13,802 nucleotides of DNA from an uncultured Bacilli bacterium (lineage in GTDB: Bacteria; Bacillota_I; Bacilli_A; RF39; UBA660). The notes beneath the pieces are model-generated. The model was not told where the DNA came from, did no database searches, and saw only the letters and a program-made list of their open reading frames with translations. Below, piece by piece: positions 1 to 6,596 of the stretch. The translations under genes were made by a program, and so were the position numbers. Location of the stretch: the NCBI GenBank assembly GCA_947624855.1, contig CANQMC010000024.1, forward strand, positions 1 to 13,802. The letters run 5' to 3'. Each line of letters begins with the position of its first letter. Positions within the stretch are counted from its first letter, which is position 1.

Positions 1-102
1 TAGGCATATGATATTCCTGTACTTAACAGTAATACTACTACTAAGTAGATTATTACTTTTTTACTTTTTAATATTTCTTTCATTTTTTATAATCACACCC
101 TT

Positions 103-160
103 GTACCATTATCAATGATACTTTAATATTACCAAAAGCGTGTACCATTGTCAATGGTAT
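103..160. promoter_or_regulatory. Pair of palindromic operator-like sites
   Basis: Two near-identical 19-bp dyads occupy 103-121 and 142-160. The second has a perfect 17-bp core (TACCATTGTCAATGGTA, 143-159). The first differs by two bases and is an imperfect palindrome. Starts are 39 bp apart, just under four helical turns, so bound dimers would lie on roughly the same DNA face. Both sit upstream of the -10-like box of the HTH gene at 213. Autoregulation by that protein, or binding by another dimeric repressor, is inference. Confidence 0.65.
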
Positions 161-162
161 TT

Positions 163-193
163 TTGGCTTTTTTAAACACTTTTTTAGTATAAT
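163..193 (+). promoter_or_regulatory. Candidate promoter of the first HTH gene
   Basis: A perfect TATAAT lies at 188-193, 19 bp after a TTGGCT at 163-168. The spacing is long and the leader to the ribosome site at 201 would be very short, so the -35 assignment is weak. The palindrome at 142-160 ends just upstream, where a bound repressor could block polymerase. Confidence 0.4.
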
Positions 194-212
194 GATGCTA
201 GAGGTGTAGATT

Positions 213-425
213 ATGGAATTTAAAGCTAATGATTATCAGCAAAATGAAATTATCAAATTTATAAGACAAAGTACTGGAAAAACTCAAAAAGAATTTGCTC
301 ATGAATTACATAAATCTACAAATTGGCTAAGAGCAATTGAACAAGATATAAATAATATATATTTTACTGATGTTTTAAAAATTGCAAAAGAATTTAATAT
401 AGATATTATTATTAAAAATAAATAA
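213..425 (+). CDS. Small XRE-family HTH regulator
   Basis: A 70-aa cytoplasmic protein that is essentially a lone helix-turn-helix domain. Residues about 11-66 follow the Cro/C1-type layout: a first helix (IIKFIRQ), the turn-recognition pair (TQKEFAHELHKSTNWLRAIEQ, with the usual T-Q-x-x-x-A spacing), then two packing helices (FTDVLKIAKEFNI). There is no effector domain, so it probably works as a DNA-binding repressor or activator. The ATG has GAGGTG at 201-206, 6 nt upstream. It is separated from the next HTH gene by about 100 bp with a hairpin. The two palindromes upstream make autoregulation the simplest inference. It could also be the antitoxin-like half of a pair, but no toxin partner is visible. 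Confidence 0.75.
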   Translation: MEFKANDYQQNEIIKFIRQSTGKTQKEFAHELHKSTNWLRAIEQDINNIYFTDVLKIAKEFNIDIIIKNK

Positions 426-456
426 TAATTTTTTAATTATAAATATTTTAATAAAT

Positions 457-482
457 GTCCAAATATTGTTCTTGGACTTTTT
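457..482 (+). terminator. Weak intrinsic terminator after the first HTH gene
   Basis: GTCCAA (457-462) pairs with TTGGAC (472-477) across a 9-nt loop and is followed by five T residues. The 6-bp stem is short but well placed about 30 bp after the stop codon. Confidence 0.55.
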
Positions 483-524
483 AAATATCTTTAATTTTAA
501 AAAATAAAGAAGGAGTTGATACTT

Positions 525-758
525 ATGGCATTAAAACGTCCTGATACATATTATTATGATGTAGTTAGAAAAAATATTAGAAAATACCGTAATTTAAAAG
601 GATATACTTTACAAAGATTATCAGAAGAAGCTGAAATGTCTATGGATTATTTAGCAGAAATTGAAAGTGAAAAAAGGAAAAAAAGTTTTAGTTTAGCAAT
701 ATTAGGAAGAATTGCTGAAGTTTTAGAAACTGATATTACAAAATTTTTTGAAGAATAA
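525..758 (+). CDS. XRE-family HTH regulator, 77 aa
   Basis: A small cytoplasmic DNA-binding protein. A classic XRE domain spans residues about 12-72: VRKNIRKYRNLKGYTLQRLS is the first helix and turn, MSMDYLAEIESEKR the recognition helix region, and SFSLAILGRIAEVLETDI the final helices, ending in the TKFF motif common in Cro/C1-like proteins. The start is the ATG at 525: AAGGAG at 510-515 lies 9 nt upstream, whereas the longer frame from a TTG at 516 would overlap that site. It is unrelated in sequence to the neighbouring HTH protein beyond the fold. No clear promoter is visible; the space before it holds the preceding gene's hairpin. Its target is unknown. Confidence 0.8.
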   Translation: MALKRPDTYYYDVVRKNIRKYRNLKGYTLQRLSEEAEMSMDYLAEIESEKRKKSFSLAILGRIAEVLETDITKFFEE

Positions 759-787
759 ATATATTTAAATTCTTTATTTTTAAACAT

Positions 788-812
788 GAAAAAACCCTTT
801 TTTACAAGGGTT
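788..812 (-). terminator. Terminator of tRNA-Arg, possibly bidirectional
   Basis: AACCCTT (793-799) pairs with AAGGGTT (806-812) around a 6-nt loop. Read on the minus strand the stem is followed by six U residues, a good terminator 11 nt beyond the tRNA 3' end. On the plus strand the tail is poorer (TATTATT), so it may also stop the HTH gene at 758 less efficiently. Confidence 0.75.
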
Positions 813-823
813 ATTATTCATTA

Positions 824-900
<77 letters not shown>

Positions 901-918
901 ACTTACTGGCTGTAAATA

Positions 919-947
919 ATTATAATATATTTTTTTTATTTTGGCAA
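919..947 (-). promoter_or_regulatory. Promoter of tRNA-Arg
   Basis: On the minus strand TTGCCA (942-947) is followed by a 17-bp spacer and a perfect TATAAT (919-924). A start near 912 would leave a leader of about 12 nt before the mature tRNA end at 900. The -35 lies 8 bp after the stop codon of the 149-aa gene, so the tRNA can be transcribed independently of the operon. Confidence 0.85.
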
Positions 948-954
948 GAGTAAA

Positions 955-1404
955 TTAACGACTTTTTATTTTATTCTCTTTTATATTATTAGTAATTTCT
1001 TGGTTTTTTATGAGTGAAATATTAAAAATTTTTGATCTAATTTCATTTTCTAATATTTTTAATTCATTTAATAATTTTTGTAATTGTTCAGTTCTTATAG
1101 ATTTATTATATTTTTTTAAAAGAATAGTTCGTAATCTTGATAATTCATCTAAGGCTATTACTAAATTACCACTTGTTGTTTCATCATCTTCAGAAATAGT
1201 TTTTAAATAAAATTCTAATATTTTACGATATTTTTTATTAAAACTATTTATTATTAATATTTCGATAAGTTCAGGTTTAAACATAACAAAATCATTAAGA
1301 AAATATTTTTTATTGGGAAATTTATAATTAAATCCTTCTTTATTATATTCAAATTTAGTTATTTCTAATTCTTTTTTTAATTTTTTGATAGTAAAACCTT
1401 TCAT
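955..1404 (-). CDS. Conserved-looking hypothetical protein, last gene of the trmD operon
   Basis: A 149-aa protein that I do not recognise. It is Lys-rich, has no signal peptide or membrane segment, and the C-terminal half (about residues 78-130, for example LVIALDELSRLRTILLKKY) is strongly helical with heptad-like Leu/Ile spacing, suggesting a helical bundle or short coiled coil. The ATG at 1404 is preceded by AGGTGAG, which overlaps the trmD stop codon. The 8-nt gap implies translational coupling to trmD. A role linked to tRNA or ribosome function is only guilt by association. The codon use matches the surrounding housekeeping genes and nothing suggests transfer. Confidence 0.7.
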   Translation of the reverse strand: MKGFTIKKLKKELEITKFEYNKEGFNYKFPNKKYFLNDFVMFKPELIEILIINSFNKKYRKILEFYLKTISEDDETTSGNLVIALDELSRLRTILLKKYNKSIRTEQLQKLLNELKILENEIRSKIFNISLIKNQEITNNIKENKIKSR

Positions 1405-1412
1405 AAACTCAC

Positions 1413-2081
1413 CTACTTATCTAATAAATCTGGTCTTTTTTCTTTAGTTATTCTTAATTTTTCATTATTACGATATTCATTTATTTTTTGATGATTGCCA
1501 CTTAACAAGACATCTGGTACTTGATAGCCTCTAAAGTCTCGAGGTTTGGTATATACTGGATAATCTAATAAATTATCTTTAAAAGATTCTTCTTTAAAAG
1601 ATTCTTCGGCGATAACACCAGGAATAAATCGAGATATAGCATCTATAATAACTAAAGCTGGTAATTCCCCTCCAGTTAAAACATAATCACCAATGCTAAT
1701 TTCCCCATCAACAAAATTTTTAATTCGTTCATCAAATCCTTCATAATGACCACATACTAATATTAGATGTTTAGTTTCATTAATTATAGTTGAGGCTAAT
1801 TTATCATTAAATGTTTTGCCTTGAGGAGTTAATAAATAAACTTTAGAATCTTCTTTTTTGACACTTTCAATAGCTCTTACAACAGGTTCACACATTAAAA
1901 CCATACCTGCTCCTCCCCCATATGGTGTATCATCAACTTGACCATTTTTAAGTAAAGTAAAATCTCTTATATTAATTACATTTATTTCTATTAAATTATT
2001 TTGAAGAGCTCTTTTAATAATACTTTCATTAATATAGGCATTTATTATTTCTGGAAATAAAGTTAAAATATCAAATCTCAT
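1413..2081 (-). CDS. trmD: tRNA (guanine-N1)-methyltransferase TrmD
   Basis: A 222-aa SPOUT (trefoil-knot) enzyme that uses SAM to methylate N1 of G37 in tRNAs with a G36G37 pair, preventing +1 frameshifting. Family signatures are present: [13 protein letters not shown] (residues 50-62), [13 protein letters not shown] (108-120) and the knot segment [17 protein letters not shown] (128-144), then SRFIPGV and VLLSGNH. R151 corresponds to E. coli R154. The catalytic Asp of the usual D-S-F triplet (E. coli D169) aligns with Glu165 here, inside a duplicated E-S-F-K-E unit encoded by a perfect 15-bp tandem repeat (1576-1605). The length is close to the family norm. It overlaps rimM by 4 nt (ATGA), the standard rimM-trmD arrangement, and is translationally coupled. 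Confidence 0.97.
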   Translation of the reverse strand: MRFDILTLFPEIINAYINESIIKRALQNNLIEINVINIRDFTLLKNGQVDDTPYGGGAGMVLMCEPVVRAIESVKKEDSKVYLLTPQGKTFNDKLASTIINETKHLILVCGHYEGFDERIKNFVDGEISIGDYVLTGGELPALVIIDAISRFIPGVIAEESFKEESFKDNLLDYPVYTKPRDFRGYQVPDVLLSGNHQKINEYRNNEKLRITKEKRPDLLDK

Positions 2082-2569
2082 AATATCAATTCCTTTATAT
2101 TTTCAGTATAAACTATTTTGTTTTTTAAATCTACCTTTTTTAGGTATTTACTATGATATGGAATATAATATTCTTGATCTTTTTTTACTTTAAGTAAAAT
2201 ATTGCCGTTATTATCATAGATATCGATAATAGTTCCATAGTTTATATTATTTTCCATTATAGACATATTAAGTAAATCATCTAACAAGTATTCATTTTCA
2301 TTTAAATTTAAATCATCTCTATTTATATAAATATTTGAACCTTTATATTTTAAAACTTCATTTATATCATTTATTCCTTTTAAAGTAATCATATCATAAT
2401 TTTTATGAACTCGATATGAATTAATTTGATATTCTTCTTTTTTATTTCCAATATAAACTTTAAAATCTTTTTGAAAAACTAATTCTTTTTTGTCAAAATT
2501 ACTTAATATTCTAATTTCTCCTTTAATACCATGAGTATTTACTATTTTACCTAAATATATATATTTCAT
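2078..2569 (-). CDS. rimM: Ribosome maturation factor RimM
   Basis: A 163-aa cytoplasmic factor that binds ribosomal protein S19 and helps mature the 30S head. The N-terminal RimM domain is clear ([17 protein letters not shown], residues 4-20), including the invariant HGIKGE. The C-terminal PRC-barrel part contains [10 protein letters not shown] and [14 protein letters not shown], equivalent to the family's LIP motif region. The ATG at 2569 has AGAGG 6 nt upstream, lying in the last codons of the 108-aa gene, and the stop TGA overlaps the trmD ATG. The usual neighbours rpsP and rplS are absent from this operon. Confidence 0.95.
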   Translation of the reverse strand: MKYIYLGKIVNTHGIKGEIRILSNFDKKELVFQKDFKVYIGNKKEEYQINSYRVHKNYDMITLKGINDINEVLKYKGSNIYINRDDLNLNENEYLLDDLLNMSIMENNINYGTIIDIYDNNGNILLKVKKDQEYYIPYHSKYLKKVDLKNKIVYTENIKELIL

Positions 2570-2571
2570 TT

Positions 2572-2898
2572 TTAACCTCTTTTTCTTTTTCGAGAATATT
2601 TTTCAATAATATTAAAATTTAATTTATATGAAATTATACCATTTTTAATAATAGGTTCAATAAAACTTAAATTATAACCTTTAAAATTTAATGCAGTTTT
2701 TAATAAAGATAAATATTGAATTTTAGATAAAAGGATAAGGTTTTTTTCAATATGTCCATCATGATAATTATTGCTTTCGATTAAATAATTAAAATATGGA
2801 TCAACTGTAATATTAGTAATGTCATAATCATAATATTTTTCTAATAAATTTTTGATTAAAGTATTAGCTTCATTACTATTTATTTTTAATTTTTCCAT
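2572..2898 (-). CDS. Hypothetical 108-aa protein upstream of rimM
   Basis: I do not recognise this protein. It is soluble, mixed alpha/beta in appearance, and ends in a strongly basic tail (KYSRKRKRG) that could bind RNA. It occupies the place where many Bacillota carry the KH-domain protein KhpA (rpsP-khpA-rimM), but has no GxxG loop and is not a KH domain. The ATG at 2898 is preceded by AGGA at 7 nt. There is 1 nt to the methyltransferase stop and 2 nt to the rimM start, and it supplies the rimM ribosome site from its own last codons, so it is surely translated with its neighbours. A ribosome-assembly role is inference from context. Confidence 0.7.
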   Translation of the reverse strand: MEKLKINSNEANTLIKNLLEKYYDYDITNITVDPYFNYLIESNNYHDGHIEKNLILLSKIQYLSLLKTALNFKGYNLSFIEPIIKNGIISYKLNFNIIEKYSRKRKRG

Positions 2899-2899
2899 G

Positions 2900-3625
2900 T
2901 TAATTCCTCATTTCATAAAATATAATACTAGCTGCTATAGAAGCATTTAAACTTTCACAATTATTATTTAAAGGAATATTAATTAAAGAATCACATTCTT
3001 TTTTTAAATATTCATCCATTCCTTTTCCTTCACTACCAATTATTATAGCGCTTTTTAAAGGAAATTCTAAAGTTTTTAAATTTGTTCCTTTTGAAACATC
3101 AGTTCCATATATTAGATAATTATTTTCTTTTAATTCTTTAAGAGAAGTAGATATATCTTTTCTTATAATATTAATATTAAATAACATACCTTCACTGGCT
3201 CTTATTACTTTAGGATTATATAAATCAACAGTATCTAAACTTAAAATAAGAGTTTCTATATTAAAAGCAACGGCACTTCTAATAATTGTTCCTAAATTAC
3301 CAGGATCTTGAATATTATCAAGTAAACATACAGCTCCATTTATAGGTTTTTCGGGTATTTTAGTGCATACTGCTATTACAGGACTAATACTTACTTGGTC
3401 ACTTATTTTTTTCATTATGGGAATAGTTACTAAATAAAAAGGAATATTTTCTTTTAAAAAACTTAGATCAATACTTATTATTTCTTTTACTATTCCTCTT
3501 TTTAGAGCTTCATTTACTAAATGATCGCCCTCAATAAGAAATGTATTAGTTATATCACGATATTTTTTTTCTTTTAATTTAGTCCATTCTTTTACTTTAG
3601 AATTAGTTAGGGACGTTATTTCCAT
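2900..3625 (-). CDS. TrmH/SpoU-family RNA 2'-O-methyltransferase
   Basis: A 241-aa SPOUT-class enzyme expected to 2'-O-methylate a ribose in rRNA or tRNA with SAM. Residues 1-90 form the L30e-like substrate-binding domain (NSKVKEWTKLKEKKYRD, FLIEGDHLVNEAL). The catalytic knot carries all three SpoU motifs: motif 1 DNIQDPGNLGTIIRSA (103-118), motif 2 IIIGSEGKGM (194-203) and motif 3 IPLNNNCESLNASIAASI (217-234). The architecture is that of RlmB/YsgA-type proteins; the exact target base cannot be read from sequence. The ATG at 3625 has AAAGAGG upstream and overlaps the end of the metallopeptidase gene by 23 bp, so expression is coupled. Confidence 0.92.
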   Translation of the reverse strand: MEITSLTNSKVKEWTKLKEKKYRDITNTFLIEGDHLVNEALKRGIVKEIISIDLSFLKENIPFYLVTIPIMKKISDQVSISPVIAVCTKIPEKPINGAVCLLDNIQDPGNLGTIIRSAVAFNIETLILSLDTVDLYNPKVIRASEGMLFNINIIRKDISTSLKELKENNYLIYGTDVSKGTNLKTLEFPLKSAIIIGSEGKGMDEYLKKECDSLINIPLNNNCESLNASIAASIIFYEMRN

Positions 3626-4250
3626 TATTTAACCTCTTTCTTGCTTCTTTATAATTTGGATAATATATACTTACCATTTGCCAAAAATGCTCACTGTGGT
3701 CATGATGATAAAAATGACACATTTCATGAATTATAACATATCTTAATAAATCTTTTGGATATTTAATTAATTCACTATTTAATGTTATTGTATTACTTTT
3801 ATAATTACATACTCCCCATCTTGTTTTCATTTTGCGAATTCTTAAACTAAATTCAGGAGTTTTAATTATTTCTTTTAAATTATTTACTTCATATGTAAAT
3901 ATTTCTTTCGTTTTATTTTTAAGAAATTTATTTAACATATCTTGATTTTGACATGTTATAACACCATTATTAAAGATTATTTCTTTAATATTTTCATCAT
4001 AATTAATTTCATAATTTAATCCTAAATACCAAAATTTAGTATCACTTTGTTGTTTATTTAAAGCTTTTTTATATAATCTTTCTAAAGATTTAGCATTTTT
4101 AGTTATTAATTTTAATAGCTCTCTTTCACTTACTCTTCTATTAGCTGTTATTACTAAATTTAAATTATCATCAAAACGAAAATAAATATTTTTATTATTT
4201 TTTCTAATAATATTGACATTTATTTTTTCATTATTTAATATTACTTCCAT
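3603..4250 (-). CDS. YgjP-like (DUF45) zinc metallopeptidase
   Basis: A 215-aa cytoplasmic protein of the YgjP/WLM-type metallopeptidase family. The zinc site is visible: HEMCH (residues 175-179) supplies two His and the catalytic Glu, and H185 in DHSEHFW fits the family's downstream N-H-S-x-x-F-W pattern as third ligand. The family-typical MKTRWGVCN (141-149) and the N-terminal strand region (RKNNKNIYFRFDDNLNLVITA) are also present. Members are putative proteases of largely unknown substrate, often beside nucleic-acid modification genes. Here it lies 1 nt after the membrane-anchored gene and overlaps the methyltransferase by 23 bp. The ATG at 4250 has AAGGA 5 nt upstream. Confidence 0.92.
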   Translation of the reverse strand: MEVILNNEKINVNIIRKNNKNIYFRFDDNLNLVITANRRVSERELLKLITKNAKSLERLYKKALNKQQSDTKFWYLGLNYEINYDENIKEIIFNNGVITCQNQDMLNKFLKNKTKEIFTYEVNNLKEIIKTPEFSLRIRKMKTRWGVCNYKSNTITLNSELIKYPKDLLRYVIIHEMCHFYHHDHSEHFWQMVSIYYPNYKEARKRLNNGNNVPN

Positions 4251-4251
4251 A

Positions 4252-4893
4252 TTAATCCTTGTTTTTTCTTACTAAAGATAAAGACTTAGTATAATTATTA
4301 AAAGCATCGTTTAAACCATTTTCTTCCATGATTATATCTAATTTAGGTGAATGATTATATTTATTTTTATTTTGGCAAAAATCTTTTAATATTAAATATA
4401 ATGTTTTATATTGTTCTTTTTCACTTAATTCTTTAAAAGTTGGTGAACCATCTTTAATATTTATATTATGTCCATCATATGTAAAAAAAGCACTTATATA
4501 TTTACCATCTTTTTGATAACTAATAAAATATAATGGTTTATTAATAGGTTTATTTAATTCTTCTTTTATTTTACTATTATTTAACATATCACCATAATCA
4601 TCTTCAAGAAGTTCAATAAAATCTTCAATATCTGAATTTAAATAATAAAGATTTTCAATCTTTAAAAAAATATTATAAATAGGAATTAAACTTCTTTTAT
4701 CATTTGTTATTTCATTTATAAAACTTGACATTAAAATATCGACAATAATAGTATCTTTTTCATTTAAAACAATTTTATTATTATCTAAATATTCATTTAA
4801 TTTTTCTTCAAATTGTTTAGTCATAATATAATCAAATAATTCATTTATAGTTAATGTTCCTATAAAGATTGCTAGTAATATAATTATTGGCAT
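4252..4893 (-). CDS. Membrane-anchored hypothetical protein, first gene of the operon
   Basis: An unrecognised protein of 213 aa. Residues 2-16 (PIIILLAIFIGTLTI) form one N-terminal hydrophobic segment without a cleavage or lipobox motif, so it is probably a signal anchor with the remainder on one side of the membrane. The rest is acidic and mixed alpha/beta, with no catalytic motif I can name. I prefer the ATG at 4893: GAGGTGG lies 5 nt upstream, while the longer frame opening with GTG at 4902 sits inside that ribosome site. It is separated by 1 nt from the metallopeptidase gene, so the pair may act together, for example as anchor or substrate of the protease; that is speculation. Confidence 0.7.
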   Translation of the reverse strand: MPIIILLAIFIGTLTINELFDYIMTKQFEEKLNEYLDNNKIVLNEKDTIIVDILMSSFINEITNDKRSLIPIYNIFLKIENLYYLNSDIEDFIELLEDDYGDMLNNSKIKEELNKPINKPLYFISYQKDGKYISAFFTYDGHNINIKDGSPTFKELSEKEQYKTLYLILKDFCQNKNKYNHSPKLDIIMEENGLNDAFNNYTKSLSLVRKNKD

Positions 4894-4911
4894 AAAACCC
4901 ACCTCACAAGT

Positions 4912-4940
4912 ATTATATCATAAATATTAAAAAAAGTATA
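4912..4940 (-). promoter_or_regulatory. Possible promoter of the ygjP-rimM-trmD operon
   Basis: A perfect minus-strand TATAAT (4912-4917) lies 17 bp after a poor -35 match (TATACT, 4935-4940). The predicted start near 4905 gives a leader of only about 12 nt, and the -35 falls inside the terminator of the upstream operon. It is the best candidate in the gap but not strong. Confidence 0.35.
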
Positions 4941-4959
4941 AGTTTTTTTGCTTATACTT
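4929..4959 (-). terminator. Intrinsic terminator of the VanW/Dlt-like operon
   Basis: On the minus strand AAGTATAAG (4951-4959 complement) pairs perfectly with CTTATACTT (4934-4942 complement) over an 8-nt loop and is followed by a run of U residues (4929-4935). The stem starts at the last base of the carrier-protein stop codon, so the operon ends here and no dltB or dltD follows. Confidence 0.85.
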
Positions 4960-5198
4960 CATTTTTTGGTTAAATATTCATTAATTAAAGATTCTATACC
5001 TTTTATTGTTCGTAGTTTGTTTCGATCAATTCTTGTTGGTTGGATATTTATTCCATAATCTTCTAGTTTAGAAAATAATTCAATAAAAGCATAAGAATCT
5101 AATAAACCACTTTCAATTAAATCTATATCTTTGGTATATACTTGATCATCTTCACAAATCTCATATAATAATTTTTCAACATCTATTTTTATTTTCAT
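4959..5198 (-). CDS. dltC: D-alanyl carrier protein (DltC-like acyl carrier)
   Basis: A 79-aa four-helix carrier protein of the ACP/PCP superfamily. Ser35 in LIESGLLDSYAFIELFSKL (residues 27-45) is the predicted 4'-phosphopantetheine site; G-L-L-D-S is the DltC form of the motif. The length matches DltC (about 78 aa). The ATG at 5198 overlaps the TGA of the adenylation gene (ATGA), so carrier and ligase are made together. It would carry the amino acid activated by the adjacent enzyme as a thioester, after activation by a phosphopantetheinyl transferase such as the one divergently encoded at 7631. The acceptor of the amino acid is unknown because no DltB or DltD is encoded nearby. It could also serve a different aminoacylation pathway. 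Confidence 0.85.
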   Translation of the reverse strand: MKIKIDVEKLLYEICEDDQVYTKDIDLIESGLLDSYAFIELFSKLEDYGINIQPTRIDRNKLRTIKGIESLINEYLTKK

Positions 5199-6595
5199 AA
5201 TTCTTTTAAGGCCTTTCTGTCAATTTTACCATTTTTATTTATTGGTAATTTATCCATAATTTTAATTGTTTTAGGTATCATATATTCAGGTATATATTTT
5301 TTAAGTTCTTCTTTGATATATTCACTAGAAAGGTTTTTATCAACTAAAACAAATGCTTTAAGAGCTTTTACAATTTGATTATCGTTATATTTAGCTATTA
5401 CTGCACAATCTTTAACTCCTTTTATTAAATTAATATAATATTCAATTTCATTTAGTTCAATACGATAACCTTTATATTTTATTTGATTATCCATTCGACC
5501 TTTACAATATAATTTATTATCTTTAAAGTAACCAATATCACCTGTTTTATAACAATTTATATTTTTTTCTTTATAATATCCTCCTTTATAATCTGTTAAA
5601 TAACCGCCAAAAACACTTTTTCCTTTTAAAACTATTTCATTATTAATAATTTCAATATCTGTAGCAAATTTACCTATTTCGCCTACTGGAAGAATTGAGA
5701 AATTTGCCATTTCTTTAGTAATAACTATTCCCGAAACAGCAGAAGTTGCTTCGGTTGGACCATAAGCATTTATTATTTTTAAATTTGGAAAAGCTAAAAA
5801 TATTTTTTGAACGGTTTTAGGTTCTAATAATTCACCACAAAAATAAACACATTTAAAATTAGGATAATTTTTAGAAGTAAATTCAGCATTTAATAAACAT
5901 AATTTCATAAAAGTAGGTGTCATTACCGCAACATCTATATCTTTCATCAAAGTAAATATTTTGTTAAAGTTTTCTTCAATGTTAGTACTCGCTACAAGGG
6001 TATGACCATTACAAAGGGAATAATATAAATCGGCTACACTTAAATCAAAACTAAAACTAGCTTGATTTAAAACATTGATATTTTGATATTTCGATAATGG
6101 TTCTAAATTACTAATCCAATTAATAAAATTGTCTAAATTTGTTTTAGATATTGGTACTCCTTTAGGTATACCGGTACTTCCTGAGGTAAATATTATATAG
6201 ACTATATCATTATTATTTTCTTTTATTTCATATTTTGCATATTTAGTTAAATTATTAAGGCTACAACAAGAAATATTTTCTATTTTTAAAGTATTATCAG
6301 TTAAAATTAAACTTGAATTAGTAATTTCAATAATATTTTTTAATCTATATAAAGGAGTCCAAATATCTAGAGGAATATAAGTTCTATTAGCTAAAATACA
6401 AGCAAAAATAGAAATAATAACATTAATATTTTTATGACCATAAATTATTACGGGTGATGTATCTTGTCTTTTTAAAAATTCAGCATAATATTGAGCTTTA
6501 TTCCATAATTCTTGATAAGTTATATATTCTTCATCTATTTTATAAGCAATTTTATTAGGATATTTTTTAACTATTTTTTCTAATTTATTTAACAT
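5195..6595 (-). CDS. dltA: DltA-like amino acid adenylation enzyme (D-alanine:carrier ligase)
   Basis: A 466-aa member of the ANL superfamily that activates an amino acid with ATP and loads it on a carrier. Core motifs in order: A3 FTSGSTGIPKGV (136-147), A4 FSFDLSVADLY (181-191), A5 NAYGPTEAT (276-284), A7 YKTGD (349-353), A8 GRMDNQIKYKGYRIEL (366-381) and A10 NKNGKIDRKAL (453-463) with catalytic Lys457. The text around A4 and A8 is DltA-type, and Cys253 in the CGE triplet matches the cysteine that lines the D-Ala pocket of DltA, so D-alanine is the likely substrate. I start at the ATG at 6595, 9 nt after AAGAG; a frame from 6604 would abut that site. It is 1 nt after the vanW-like stop and overlaps dltC by 4 nt. 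Confidence 0.88.
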   Translation of the reverse strand: MLNKLEKIVKKYPNKIAYKIDEEYITYQELWNKAQYYAEFLKRQDTSPVIIYGHKNINVIISIFACILANRTYIPLDIWTPLYRLKNIIEITNSSLILTDNTLKIENISCCSLNNLTKYAKYEIKENNNDIVYIIFTSGSTGIPKGVPISKTNLDNFINWISNLEPLSKYQNINVLNQASFSFDLSVADLYYSLCNGHTLVASTNIEENFNKIFTLMKDIDVAVMTPTFMKLCLLNAEFTSKNYPNFKCVYFCGELLEPKTVQKIFLAFPNLKIINAYGPTEATSAVSGIVITKEMANFSILPVGEIGKFATDIEIINNEIVLKGKSVFGGYLTDYKGGYYKEKNINCYKTGDIGYFKDNKLYCKGRMDNQIKYKGYRIELNEIEYYINLIKGVKDCAVIAKYNDNQIVKALKAFVLVDKNLSSEYIKEELKKYIPEYMIPKTIKIMDKLPINKNGKIDRKALKEL

Positions 6596-6596
6596 T

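Larger units (their letters stand above)
1..212. other. Left-edge intergenic stretch
   Basis: No gene can be supported here. Reading from base 4, a short open stretch (AYDIPVLNSNTTTK, stop TAG at 46-48) resembles a protein tail, but an in-frame TAG at bases 1-3 means it cannot simply be the end of a gene entering from the left. The stretch 50-100 is T-rich. The rest holds the two palindromes and the promoter-like box listed separately. Confidence 0.4.

Noticed and set aside
1..118. Membrane-like plus-strand frame entering from the left edge (frame 2)
   Set aside because: Its hydrophobic residues come from T-rich low-complexity DNA, it runs into the first palindrome before stopping, and nothing in it resembles a known protein end.
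1010..1210. Plus-strand 66-codon frame inside the 149-aa gene
   Set aside because: Antisense to a gene with good ribosome site and operon spacing; no start signal of its own.
2572..2898. KhpA (KH-domain) assignment from gene order
   Set aside because: The protein has no GxxG loop or KH-type pattern; position alone is not enough.
5195..6595. Part of a non-ribosomal peptide synthetase
   Set aside because: It is a single free-standing adenylation enzyme with DltA-type motifs and a separate 79-aa carrier. No condensation or thioesterase domain follows.
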